This document shows positions 11,257 to 19,264 of a stretch of DNA of 64,000 nucleotides, one piece after another. This DNA is from Stenotrophomonas indicatrix (lineage in GTDB: Bacteria; Pseudomonadota; Gammaproteobacteria; Xanthomonadales; Xanthomonadaceae): positions 62,001-126,000 of the forward strand of contig NZ_PEJS01000002.1 in the NCBI RefSeq assembly GCF_002750975.1. The letters run 5' to 3'. The notes beneath the pieces are model-generated. The model saw only the letters and a list, made by a program, of their open reading frames with translations. It did not search any database and had not been told where the DNA came from. The position numbers and the translations under genes are program-made. The first letter of the stretch is position 1. Each line of letters begins with the position of its first letter.

Positions 11257-12018
11257 ATGCTGCAGGAAATTTTCATCGCCGCTGCTGCCGGGGGCAATCC
11301 GTCCAACGCCCTGTCGCAGATGGGCTTCGAGCATCTGATCCACGAAATGACCACCAAGCCGGGTGATTTCGCGGTTTCCTGGGTCGTGCTGCTGACCCTG
11401 GTCGTCATGTCCGCCATGTCCTGGTACTGGACCGTCATCAACATCTTCCGTGCTACCCGCCTGAAGAGCGCCGCTGATCGCGTCGTCAGCCTGTTCTGGG
11501 ATACCCCGAACGCGCAGGACGCCATCCGTGCAATGGAAGAGCAGCCGGCTTCGGAGCCGTTCTCGAAGATCGCACTGGACGCTGCACAGGCTGCTGCGCA
11601 CCACCAGCGTGCTGAAGGCGGCGCTGTCGGCGGCGTGGGTGAGAACCTGAGCCGTTCGGAGTTCGTCGACCGCGCTCTGCGCCAGGCCGTGACCCGCGAA
11701 AGCAACAAGCTGCAGTCGGGCATGACCCTGCTGGCCACCGTCGGTGCAACCGCTCCGTTCGTCGGTCTGCTGGGTACCGTGTGGGGCATCTACGGCGCGC
11801 TGATCAAGATCGGTGCCACCGGCTCCGCTTCGATCGACGCCGTTGCCGGCCCGGTGGGTGAAGCACTGATCATGACCGCCATCGGTCTGTTCGTCGCAAT
11901 CCCGGCCGTGTTCGCCTTCAACTTCTTCAGCAAGATCAACAGCGCGACCATCAGCAAGTTCGATACCTTCGCGCACGACCTGCACGACTTCTTCGCCACC
12001 GGTTCGCGCGTCCGCTAA
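11257..12018 (+). CDS. exbB: Biopolymer transport protein ExbB
   Basis: ExbB is the MotA/TolQ/ExbB-type channel subunit that powers TonB. The 253-residue product has an N-terminal transmembrane segment (WVVLLTLVVMSAMSWYWTVI), a cytoplasmic helical region, and the conserved pair of C-terminal membrane helices with the family motif GMTLLATVGATAPFVGLLGTVWGI. The start at 11257 follows AAAGGTAAGCGTC. It lies 94 bp after tonB and 57 bp before exbD, so the cluster is likely co-transcribed at least from here on. Confidence 0.95.
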   Translation: MLQEIFIAAAAGGNPSNALSQMGFEHLIHEMTTKPGDFAVSWVVLLTLVVMSAMSWYWTVINIFRATRLKSAADRVVSLFWDTPNAQDAIRAMEEQPASEPFSKIALDAAQAAAHHQRAEGGAVGGVGENLSRSEFVDRALRQAVTRESNKLQSGMTLLATVGATAPFVGLLGTVWGIYGALIKIGATGSASIDAVAGPVGEALIMTAIGLFVAIPAVFAFNFFSKINSATISKFDTFAHDLHDFFATGSRVR

Positions 12019-12075
12019 TTGCGACGCGCTGTACCCAGCGAGAACGTAGTCACCAAGATCTAGACGGAGCCCGTT

Positions 12076-12501
12076 ATGGCTTTCAGTAGTGGTAACAGCG
12101 GCGGCCCCATGGCCGACATCAACGTTACGCCCCTCGTGGACGTGATGCTGGTGCTGCTGATCATCTTCATCATCACGGCGCCGCTGATGTCCCACAAGGT
12201 CAAGGTGGATCTGCCGGAGGCCAACCTGGTCCAGAAGCCGGACGACACCAACGACCGCAAGGGTCCCATCACCCTGGCAGTCAAGGAAGACGGTTCGATC
12301 TACTGGAACGACGAAGAGATCGACAAGCAGACCCTCGAGTCGCGCTTGGCGACCGCCGCCCAGCAGACCCCGCAGCCGCCGTTGAACCTGCGTGGTGACC
12401 GCACCACCAAGATGCGTGTCATCAACGAGATGACCAAGGTCGCGCAGGAACAGGGCATGCTGGACGTCGGCTTCGTGGCGACCAAAGAGAAGGGGCAATA
12501 A
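12076..12501 (+). CDS. exbD: Biopolymer transport protein ExbD (first copy)
   Basis: ExbD contributes the essential membrane aspartate to the ExbB/ExbD proton channel and has a periplasmic domain that contacts TonB. This 141-residue copy has [20 protein letters not shown], with the conserved Asp in [10 protein letters not shown], followed by a periplasmic domain. It begins after an ACGGAGCC leader. exbD2 starts 3 nt after its stop codon. A 45-bp stretch (12127-12171) is identical to the same part of exbD2. Confidence 0.95.
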   Translation: MAFSSGNSGGPMADINVTPLVDVMLVLLIIFIITAPLMSHKVKVDLPEANLVQKPDDTNDRKGPITLAVKEDGSIYWNDEEIDKQTLESRLATAAQQTPQPPLNLRGDRTTKMRVINEMTKVAQEQGMLDVGFVATKEKGQ

Positions 12502-12504
12502 GCC

Positions 12505-12918
12505 ATGGCATTCAGTAGTGGTGGTGGCAAAGGCCCCATGGCAGACATCAACGTCACGCCCCTCGTGGACGTGATGCTGGTGCTGCTGATCATCTTCATC
12601 GTGACCGCGCCGATCATGACGTACCCGATCGCCGTGGACCTGCCGCAGCGCGTGCTCAACCCACCGCCGCAGCTGGTCGAACCGCCGCCGCCGATCGAGC
12701 TGAAGATCGACGCCAGCAACCAGGTCTCGTGGAACAACAGCCCGATCGGTACGCACGAACTGCAGCAGCGGATGGAGCAGGAGGTCCAGCGTGACCCGAC
12801 CAACCAGCCGGAACTGCGGATCGATGCCAGCCCGGATTCGGAGTACGACGTGATGGCCAAGGTTCTGGCCGCCGCGAAGAATGCTCAGATGAAGAAGATC
12901 GGCTTCGTGCAGCAGTAA
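12505..12918 (+). CDS. exbD2: Biopolymer transport protein ExbD (second copy)
   Basis: A 137-residue ExbD paralogue directly downstream of exbD with 3 nt between them. The N-terminal membrane part is nearly identical to exbD, but the periplasmic part diverges and carries a proline-rich segment ([20 protein letters not shown]). In Xanthomonas campestris, from established literature, a second exbD in this position is dispensable for iron uptake but needed for pectin-linked responses and the plant hypersensitive reaction. Whether that holds here is not shown by the sequence. A strong terminator follows. Confidence 0.92.
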   Translation: MAFSSGGGKGPMADINVTPLVDVMLVLLIIFIVTAPIMTYPIAVDLPQRVLNPPPQLVEPPPPIELKIDASNQVSWNNSPIGTHELQQRMEQEVQRDPTNQPELRIDASPDSEYDVMAKVLAAAKNAQMKKIGFVQQ

Positions 12919-12957
12919 ATCGCTACACCGCAATACATCAGTCATGACGCGACTGCA

Positions 12958-12989
12958 GACGCCCCTGGAAACAGGGGCGTCTTTTTTTT
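12958..12989 (+). terminator. Intrinsic terminator of the tonB-exb cluster
   Basis: A 10-bp perfect stem GACGCCCCTG / CAGGGGCGTC with a GAAA tetraloop (12958-12981) is followed by eight T residues. Confidence 0.95.
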
Positions 12990-13068
12990 GTGCGTGCAGG
13001 CGTCTTCCCGGCAACGCCGTTGGCAATGAATGCCTCTGGCCGGTGCCTGTCCCCGCTATGATCGGCGG

Positions 13069-14529
13069 ATGCTCGCCCTCTTCGATTCCGTGCGCCATTG
13101 GCTTGATGGCATCGCCCACCTGGGAACGATCCTGGCGGTGGCCTATCTGCTGTATCTGCTGGCGTTGACGGGCTGGATCATGCTGCAGAAGCGCGAGCCG
13201 GTGGCCACGCTGAGCTGGATCCTGTCGCTGGCGCTGCTGCCCTACCTCGGCCTCTTCATCTATTACCTGCTGGGCCCACAGAAGGTGAAGCGGCAACGGC
13301 TGCGGCGCGGTCGCGCGCGCTCGGGCATGGAGCACTACAGCGATGTCTGCCCGCCCGATGCCGACTGCACCGAACTGGCCAAGATCGCGCAGGCGACCAC
13401 CGGGCTGGCGCCAAGCACAGCCACCGAAGTGACCTGGCTGGTCGACGGCGCGGCCACCTACACCGCGCTGCTGGAAGCGGTGGCACAGGCGCAGGACCAT
13501 GTGCACCTGGAGTACTACATATTCAATCCCGACCACGCCGGCACCGCGTTGCGGGATGCGTTGGTGGAACGGGCCAGCGCCGGCGTACAGGTGCGGCTGC
13601 TGCTGGATGCGGTAGGTTCTTCGGCCGTGCGCCAGCGCTTCCTGCAGCCGCTGTTGAACGCCGGCGCTGAGGTGATCTGGTTCCATCCTCGGCAACTGTT
13701 GAAACCATTCAAGCGACCCTGGTTGAACCTGCGTACGCACCGCAAGCTGGTGATCGTAGATGGCCGGCTGGCATTCACCGGCGGCATCAACATCACCGAC
13801 GACGAAGACGAAAGCCGCAACCCGGATGCTTACCGCGATCTGCACATGCGCCTGCGCGGGCACGTGGTGCGCAGCCTGCAGCTGGTGTTCGCCGAGGACT
13901 GGCTGTACGCCAGCGGCCAGGACCACTCGCGGTTCGATATCGCCCGGCTGTGGCCCAGCGACATGCCCCTGCGCGGCGACGGCGCGATCAACGCGCAGGT
14001 GCTGGTGTCCGGCCCGGATTCGGGATGGGAGACCATCCATCGCCTGCACGTGGCCGCCATCCAGGAAGCACGTGAGCGGGTCTGGCTGGTCACCCCCTAC
14101 TTCGTACCCGGCGAAGCGGCGCGGATGGCGCTGACCTCGGCCGCACTCGGTGGCCTGGACGTGCGCCTGCTGGTGCCGAAGATGAGCGACTCCTGGTTCG
14201 TGACCCAGGCCGCGCGCTCCTATTTCGACGAGCTGCTGCATGCGGGAGTGAAGATCTACGAGTACGGTCCACGCATGCTGCATACCAAGGCGTTCATCGC
14301 CGACGACGATGTCTGCATCGTCGGCAGCGCCAACTTTGATCACCGCAGCTTCCGCCTGAATTTCGAGCTGTCGATGATGATCAGCGACCGTGGCCGGGTG
14401 GCGGAACTGTCTACGTTGCTGCAGTCCGAATTCGAGCGTGCCACCCGCGTGCACGACCAGGCAGGACGCTCGCTGTGGCTGCACCGGTTGCCCGAAGCCT
14501 TCGCGCGATTGGCCTCGCCGCTGCTGTGA
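13069..14529 (+). CDS. cls: Cardiolipin synthase (phospholipase D family)
   Basis: The enzyme joins two phosphatidylglycerol molecules to cardiolipin and glycerol at the inner membrane. It has two N-terminal membrane helices (LGTILAVAYLLYLLALTGWI and LSLALLPYLGLFIYYLLG) and two HKD phospholipase D motifs, HRKLVIVDGRLAFTGG and HTKAFIADDDVCIVGSANFD, ending near the usual length for this family (486 residues). The ATG at 13069 (MLALFDSVRHW) is preferred; an in-frame ATG at 13030 would add 13 residues unlike the family. Which of the ClsA/ClsB/ClsC classes it belongs to was not resolved; the two N-terminal helices favour ClsA type. Confidence 0.92.
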   Translation: MLALFDSVRHWLDGIAHLGTILAVAYLLYLLALTGWIMLQKREPVATLSWILSLALLPYLGLFIYYLLGPQKVKRQRLRRGRARSGMEHYSDVCPPDADCTELAKIAQATTGLAPSTATEVTWLVDGAATYTALLEAVAQAQDHVHLEYYIFNPDHAGTALRDALVERASAGVQVRLLLDAVGSSAVRQRFLQPLLNAGAEVIWFHPRQLLKPFKRPWLNLRTHRKLVIVDGRLAFTGGINITDDEDESRNPDAYRDLHMRLRGHVVRSLQLVFAEDWLYASGQDHSRFDIARLWPSDMPLRGDGAINAQVLVSGPDSGWETIHRLHVAAIQEARERVWLVTPYFVPGEAARMALTSAALGGLDVRLLVPKMSDSWFVTQAARSYFDELLHAGVKIYEYGPRMLHTKAFIADDDVCIVGSANFDHRSFRLNFELSMMISDRGRVAELSTLLQSEFERATRVHDQAGRSLWLHRLPEAFARLASPLL

Positions 14530-14569
14530 GGCAGCGCTACACTGCGGCGGTGGCCCGGGGAGACTGACA

Positions 14570-14830
14570 ATGTACTGGCTGTACCTGCTGCTGGCGCTGG
14601 GCTGCTTCGCCTTTGCGCTGAAAACACCGAACATGGGCCTGATGTCGCTGGCCCTGCTGGGTACCCTCGCCTTCCTGCTGGCATGGGTGCGCGGGAGATA
14701 CGCGGCACGCTTCGGCGACCTTCAGCGTGATCCGGCGACACTGGTGGACAGCGATGAACTCAGGCGTCTGCGCGAGCAGGCCAAGGTTGCTCCGGCCGAC
14801 GGCAGTGACCCTCCCTCTTACTCCCCGTAG
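14570..14830 (+). CDS. Small membrane protein of unknown function
   Basis: An 86-residue protein starting at the ATG at 14570, preceded by GGGGAGACTGACA. The first 40 residues form two hydrophobic segments (MYWLYLLLALGCFAFALKT and SLALLGTLAFLLAWV), followed by a charged, probably cytoplasmic tail with LVDSDELRRLREQAK. It sits between cls (40 bp) and pdxJ (9 bp) on the same strand, and is probably co-transcribed with pdxJ. No family was recognised. Confidence 0.7.
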   Translation: MYWLYLLLALGCFAFALKTPNMGLMSLALLGTLAFLLAWVRGRYAARFGDLQRDPATLVDSDELRRLREQAKVAPADGSDPPSYSP

Positions 14831-14839
14831 TCCCGTTCC

Positions 14840-15583
14840 ATGACCCAGCTCAGCGTCAACGTCAACAAGATCGCCGTCCTGCGCAATTCGCGTGGCGGTA
14901 CCGAACCGGACGTGGTGCGTGCCGCCCAGGCCTGCCTGGATGCCGGCGCGCATGGCATTACCGTGCACCCGCGGCCCGACCGCCGGCACATCACCGCCGA
15001 GGACGTGCTGGCGCTGTCGGCGCTGACCCGTGCCCGTGGCGTGGAGTTCAACATCGAAGGCAACCCGTTCGCGCCGCCGCGTGAGGGCTACCCCGGGTTG
15101 CTGCCGCTGTGCGCGCAGACGCGCCCGGCGCAGGCCACGCTGGTTCCCGATGGCGATGGCCAGATCACCTCCGACCATGGCTTCGACTTCGAACGCGATG
15201 CGCAGCGGTTGCGCCCGCTGGTGGCCGAGCTGAAAGCGATGGGATGCCGGGTGAGCCTGTTCGTGGATGCCGGCAACCCGCTGCTGGAGCAGGCGGCCGA
15301 TGTCGGCGCCGACCGCGTCGAGCTGTACACCGGCCCGTATGCCGAGGCCCATGCCGCCGGCGACGCCCGCGCCATGCTGGAACTGTTCGCCACGGCCGCG
15401 CGCCGTGCACAGGCCGTCGGCCTCGGTGTGAATGCCGGGCACGATCTGTCGCAGGACAACCTGCGTGACTTCCTGGCCGCCGTGCCGGAGGTGCTGGAGG
15501 TGTCGATCGGCCACGCGCTGATCGGCGAGGCGCTGTACGACGGCCTGGATGCCACGGTGAAGGGCTACCTGGCACTGCTGTAG
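14840..15583 (+). CDS. pdxJ: Pyridoxine 5'-phosphate synthase
   Basis: PdxJ condenses 1-deoxyxylulose 5-phosphate with 3-amino-2-oxopropyl phosphate in the last ring-forming step of the DXP-dependent vitamin B6 pathway. The 247-residue TIM barrel has the family opening [16 protein letters not shown], the phosphate/active-site segment [16 protein letters not shown], and a C-terminal [12 protein letters not shown]. The length is normal for the family. It starts 9 bp after the small membrane protein, so the two may be coupled. Confidence 0.96.
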   Translation: MTQLSVNVNKIAVLRNSRGGTEPDVVRAAQACLDAGAHGITVHPRPDRRHITAEDVLALSALTRARGVEFNIEGNPFAPPREGYPGLLPLCAQTRPAQATLVPDGDGQITSDHGFDFERDAQRLRPLVAELKAMGCRVSLFVDAGNPLLEQAADVGADRVELYTGPYAEAHAAGDARAMLELFATAARRAQAVGLGVNAGHDLSQDNLRDFLAAVPEVLEVSIGHALIGEALYDGLDATVKGYLALL

Positions 15584-15885
15584 CAGTGCATGGGACTTCC
15601 CCGCCAGGTTGAAGCCCGAAGACGTGCGGCAGGTCCCCGTGTTCCGGCCTGGCAAGCGCCCCTGTAGCCGATCTTCCCATCGCAGCTGCTGAGACACCCG
15701 TGCCCCATGCTGGCCTGCCGCGGCGATGGCGCGTGCCCGGTCCCAAGCCATGCAACCCTGTGGACAAGTCTGGGGTCAAGGTGCGCTCCCAAGTGCCTGC
15801 GCGCCTACAGCTACGTGAATCCTGGCCGCTTGCGCTGCCTGTGGTTAGCAATAATACTAATAGCCCGTAACGGCCGGAGGGCAAC
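15584..15885. other. Gene-free spacer between pdxJ and the radical SAM gene
   Basis: About 300 bp without a supportable gene. The right end has the AT-rich string gcaataatactaatagccc (about 15847-15865), which could hold a -10 element for the downstream gene. The downstream gene has a clear GGAGGG Shine-Dalgarno sequence. Nothing else stands out. Confidence 0.5.
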
Positions 15886-16998
15886 ATGCAGCACCCCCCT
15901 CGCAACGCCCAGGCCGCCATCAAGGGCCGGGGTTCCACGTCCCATCTTGCGGGGCGTTTTGAAAGCACCGTCAGCGAAGCGGTGGACGACGGCTGGGCAG
16001 TGGACGACAGCGAGGAGTTCCTCGCCCCGCGCCTGCGCACCGAAGTACGCGCGGAGACCGCTCGCAGCATCATCAGCCGCAACAACTCCCCGGACGTCGG
16101 CTTCAGCCAATCGGTGAATCCGTATCGCGGCTGCGAGCATGGCTGCTCCTACTGCTTCGCCCGCCCCTCGCATGCCTATCTGAACCTGTCGCCTGGCCTG
16201 GACTTCGAGACCAAGCTGTTTGCCAAGACCAACGCGCCACAGCTGCTGCGCAAGGAACTGTCGAAACCCGGCTACGTGCCGCAGCCGATCGCGCTGGGCA
16301 TCAACACCGACGCGTACCAGCCGATTGAACGCAAGTTCAAGCTGACCCGCCAGCTGATCGAAGTGATGCTGGAGACGAAGCATCCGTTCTCGCTGATCAC
16401 CAAGAATGCGCTGGTCGAGCGCGACATCGATCTGCTCTCACCGCTGGCGGCGGAGAACCTGGTCAGCGTGCATTTCTCGGTGACATCGCTGGATCCGCAT
16501 CTGTCGGCGAAGCTGGAGCCGCGCGCCTCGGCACCCCATGCGCGGCTGCGTGCGATGAAGCGCCTGCACGAGGCGGGCATTCCGGTGGGCGTGATGGTTG
16601 CGCCGGTGATTCCGTGGATCAACGACAGCGAACTGGAAGCCGTGCTGGAAGCCGCGCACGACGCCGGCGCCAGCACTGCAGGCTACGTGCTGCTGCGCCT
16701 GCCGCTGGAAGTGGCACCGCTGTTCCGCGATTGGCTCGATACCCATCATCCCGATCGCGCCGCGCATGTGATGAGCACCATCCAGCAGCTGCGCGGCGGC
16801 AAGGATTACGACAGTCAGTTCGGCACGCGCATGCGCGGCCAGGGTGTTTACGCAGATCTGTTGAACAACCGCTTCAAGCTGGCGCGCAAGCGGCTGGGCT
16901 TCAACGCACAGAACAGCCATTGGCCGAAGCTGGATTGCAGCCGGTTCGAGAAGCCGTTGCCGCCGAAGGTGGATACGCCGCAGGGGAGTTTGTTCTAG
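15886..16998 (+). CDS. PA0069-family radical SAM protein
   Basis: A 370-residue radical S-adenosylmethionine enzyme. The iron-sulfur cluster motif CEHGCSYC (CxxxCxxC form) is followed by FARPSHAYLNL, the arrangement of the PA0069 family, and then by a TIM-barrel core (GINTDAYQPIE, HFSVTSLDPHL, VGVMVAPVIPWIND). The reaction and substrate of this family are not established to my knowledge. The start is backed by a GGAGGG ribosome binding site 4 nt before the ATG. It ends 30 bp before the converging oxygenase gene. Confidence 0.88.
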   Translation: MQHPPRNAQAAIKGRGSTSHLAGRFESTVSEAVDDGWAVDDSEEFLAPRLRTEVRAETARSIISRNNSPDVGFSQSVNPYRGCEHGCSYCFARPSHAYLNLSPGLDFETKLFAKTNAPQLLRKELSKPGYVPQPIALGINTDAYQPIERKFKLTRQLIEVMLETKHPFSLITKNALVERDIDLLSPLAAENLVSVHFSVTSLDPHLSAKLEPRASAPHARLRAMKRLHEAGIPVGVMVAPVIPWINDSELEAVLEAAHDAGASTAGYVLLRLPLEVAPLFRDWLDTHHPDRAAHVMSTIQQLRGGKDYDSQFGTRMRGQGVYADLLNNRFKLARKRLGFNAQNSHWPKLDCSRFEKPLPPKVDTPQGSLF

Positions 16999-17028
16999 GT
17001 CGTCGCGGTCGCGCCGTGGTGCTGTGCC

Positions 17029-17739
17029 TCAACCCCCACCAAACAACTTCTGCGCGCTCTGGAACAGGATCCAGCTGGTGGCGATGAACTTGTCGCCGCC
17101 CTGCGGCCGGTTGCCGCGATGGGTATGGGTGAACGCAGTCGGCGCGATCAGCAGGCTGCCGGTGCGCGGTGCGATCTTCCGGCCCTGGAACAGGAACTCG
17201 GTTTCGCCTTCGTCGAAGTCGTCGTTGAGGTACAGCGTCCACAGCACATGCCGGTGCAGCGTCTCGGCCTGCGCGTCCTTCGGATACAGCTCGCAGTGCC
17301 AGTACGGGTAGCCGCCCTCGCCCGCCGCATACCACTGCAGGTTGATCGCGCCCGGGCGCAGGCAGGTGCGCGCCAGATCCGCCAGCTGCTCCGGCGCCAT
17401 GTCGGGGAAATCCTCGGCCGACAGGCGTCGCGGCTGGCCGTTGCTGTCCTGGATCTGCAACATCAACGGCGCGATCAATGCCTGTGGATAACGGCGTAGA
17501 TAAGTCTGCAGACCCGCAAATACCGCCTGTTGCAGCTGCTGGTCCACATCCTGCCAGCCATCCACGCCGCTGATCCGCAGATCCTTGCTGTGCTTGAGTT
17601 CCGGGAACACACCGCTGCCCACTGCGCCGGGTTTCAGGCCCTGGCTTGCACGCATGCGCGCGACGATCGCAGCGCACACGTCGCTGGGGACGGCGTTGTG
17701 GATGACCTCGATGAAATCGACCGGGCCCGGCTCGTGCAT
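17029..17739 (-). CDS. 2-oxoglutarate/Fe(II)-dependent dioxygenase (prolyl hydroxylase-like fold)
   Basis: A 236-residue double-stranded beta-helix oxygenase. The metal-binding HxE is H148-C-E150 in YPYWHCELYP, the second histidine is H205 or H207 in THTHRGN, and K217 in GGDKFIATSW may bind 2-oxoglutarate. The segment LYLNDDFDEGETEFLFQGRKIAPRTGSLL follows the usual P4Hc pattern. Use of Glu instead of Asp in the metal triad is a small departure from the norm. The substrate is unknown. It converges with the radical SAM gene and is followed upstream by fbp on the same strand, about 110 bp away. Confidence 0.82.
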   Translation of the reverse strand: MHEPGPVDFIEVIHNAVPSDVCAAIVARMRASQGLKPGAVGSGVFPELKHSKDLRISGVDGWQDVDQQLQQAVFAGLQTYLRRYPQALIAPLMLQIQDSNGQPRRLSAEDFPDMAPEQLADLARTCLRPGAINLQWYAAGEGGYPYWHCELYPKDAQAETLHRHVLWTLYLNDDFDEGETEFLFQGRKIAPRTGSLLIAPTAFTHTHRGNRPQGGDKFIATSWILFQSAQKLFGGG

Positions 17740-17847
17740 GCGTGCATTCCTTCGACGGCAAGGGCTTGATGGTGCCGTTTGCAGCTGCTGCTGTCACCCT
17801 GCGGTCATGTCATCAATCTGCCATGACCGCTGTAGGGATGGCCGCTG

Positions 17848-18864
17848 TCAGACGCTCTTTGCGTCATGCTCCTGGTGATAACGCACGGCCTCGGCGACCT
17901 CTTCGCGCGAACCGAGGAACACCGGCACGCGCTGGTGCAGCTGGTCGGGTTGCACATCGATGATGCGCTCGCGACCGGTCCAGGCAGCGCCGCCCGCCTG
18001 CTCCACCAGCAGACCCATCGGGTTGGCTTCGTACATCAGGCGCAGCTTGCCGGCCTTGCCCGGTTCCTTCTTGTCCCACGGGTAGATGAAGATGCCGCCG
18101 CGGGTCAGGATGCGATGCACGTCGGCGACCATGCTGGCGATCCAGCGCATGTTGAAGTTCTTGCCGCGCGGGCCTTCCTTGCCGGCCAGCAGATCTTCCA
18201 CGTAGGCCTGCATCGGCGCTTCCCAGTGCCGCTGGTTGGACATGTTGATGGCGAACTCCTGGGTGGCCGCGGGGATCTGCATGTTCTCGGTGGTCAGCAG
18301 GAACTCGCCGGTTTCGCGGTCGAGGGTGAAGGCGTGGGTACCGTGGCCGACGGTCAGCACCAGCTGCGTGCTGGGCCCGTAGATGCAGTAGCCGGCGGCG
18401 ATCTGCTTGCTGCCCGGCTGCAGGAAGGCGTCATCGCCGGGCAGTTCGACGTTGGTCGGGCAACGCAGCACCGAGAAGATGGTGCCGACGGAGACGTTGA
18501 CGTCGATGTTGGAGCTGCCATCGAGGGGATCGAACAGCAGCAGGAAATCGCCACGCGGGTAGATGTCCGGCACCGGCTGGCTGTGGTCCATCTCCTCCGA
18601 TGCGCAGGCGGCGAGGTGGCCACCCCAGGCGTTGGCCTCCAGCAGGATCTCGTTGCTGATGACATCCAGCTTCTTCTGCGCTTCGCCCTGCACGTTGCCG
18701 GTACCGGCCTCGCCGAGCACGCCACCGAGGGCGCCCTTGCTGACGGCGATGGAGATGCTGGTGCAGGCGCGGGCGACGACCGCGATCAGCTGGCGCAGGT
18801 CGGCGTTGATGCGGCCGGCGTGCTGCTGCTGGATCAGGAAGCGGGTCAACGAGGTACGGGACAT
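17848..18864 (-). CDS. fbp: Fructose-1,6-bisphosphatase class I
   Basis: The enzyme hydrolyses fructose 1,6-bisphosphate to fructose 6-phosphate, the committing step of gluconeogenesis. The 338-residue product starts [14 protein letters not shown] at 18864; a longer in-frame extension from 19008 is rejected as non-homologous. The metal-binding signature [20 protein letters not shown], the C-terminal [11 protein letters not shown] and the [18 protein letters not shown] segment identify class I. The upstream 400 bp carry a large inverted-repeat element and the terminator of the aminotransferase gene. Confidence 0.96.
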   Translation of the reverse strand: MSRTSLTRFLIQQQHAGRINADLRQLIAVVARACTSISIAVSKGALGGVLGEAGTGNVQGEAQKKLDVISNEILLEANAWGGHLAACASEEMDHSQPVPDIYPRGDFLLLFDPLDGSSNIDVNVSVGTIFSVLRCPTNVELPGDDAFLQPGSKQIAAGYCIYGPSTQLVLTVGHGTHAFTLDRETGEFLLTTENMQIPAATQEFAINMSNQRHWEAPMQAYVEDLLAGKEGPRGKNFNMRWIASMVADVHRILTRGGIFIYPWDKKEPGKAGKLRLMYEANPMGLLVEQAGGAAWTGRERIIDVQPDQLHQRVPVFLGSREEVAEAVRYHQEHDAKSV

Positions 18865-18976
18865 GGGCGGGCAGGTCTCGGCAACGGGAAAACGCCTATT
18901 GTCGCTGGTCTCACTTGCGCGTGGGTGAGCGGGGGGAGGCGTAATCGTTTCCAGAGGCGTTGCGGTCTTCATGGAG

Positions 18977-19165
18977 GCGCAGTGAGCGGGGTACCGTGGC
19001 CAGGACACGCCGTAAACCCACTCCGTGGTCCGGCCCGGCCGCTGGCGGCTGTGCGTTCTGGCGCTTGCGAGGCATGCCTCGCAGGCAAAGCGCCCTCACC
19101 CATGGGGCTCGATCGGCGCATCCATGCGCCTCACGGTCCTGGCCACGGTGCCCCGCTCACTGCGC
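18977..19165. repeat. Inverted-repeat element with 30-bp arms
   Basis: Arms 18977-19006 and 19136-19165 are complementary over 30 bp with one mismatch that would be a G-U pair in RNA. The 129-bp interior has its own perfect structures: the 18-bp palindrome TGCGAGGCATGCCTCGCA (19066-19083) and the hairpin GGCGCAT-CC-ATGCGCC (19115-19130). Short repeated pieces such as CGTAAACCCA and CCCATGGGGCT resemble dispersed palindromic elements I recall from Xanthomonadaceae genomes, but this could not be checked. No gene, transposase or reverse transcriptase is attached. Confidence 0.85.
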
Positions 19166-19207
19166 TTCAGGGTGTGCCGCGAGCGCGGAGGGTGGGGCAA
19201 GGCTGGT

Positions 19208-19239
19208 GCAAAAACAAAGGCGCCTTTCGGCGCCTTTGT
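19208..19239 (-). terminator. Intrinsic terminator of the aromatic aminotransferase gene
   Basis: An 11-bp perfect stem (ACAAAGGCGCC / GGCGCCTTTGT, loop of 4) at 19214-19239. On the minus strand it is followed by a T-run (complement of 19210-19214). It lies 26 bp after the gene's stop codon. Confidence 0.88.
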
Positions 19240-19264
19240 TTCCACAGCTTGCTGGAGCGGTCGA

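Larger units (their letters stand above)
18865..19264. other. Gene-free spacer holding a structured repeat element
   Basis: Four hundred bp without a gene. The centre is filled by the 189-bp inverted-repeat element at 18977-19165, and the right end holds the aminotransferase terminator. Confidence 0.7.

Noticed and set aside
11230..14634. A 1134-codon minus-strand frame across exbB, exbD, exbD2 and cls
   Set aside because: It spans four known genes and a terminator on the other strand; no resemblance to a real protein.
18977..19165. The inverted-repeat element as a retron or group II intron
   Set aside because: No reverse transcriptase is nearby and the arms are far longer than retron a1/a2 pairs.
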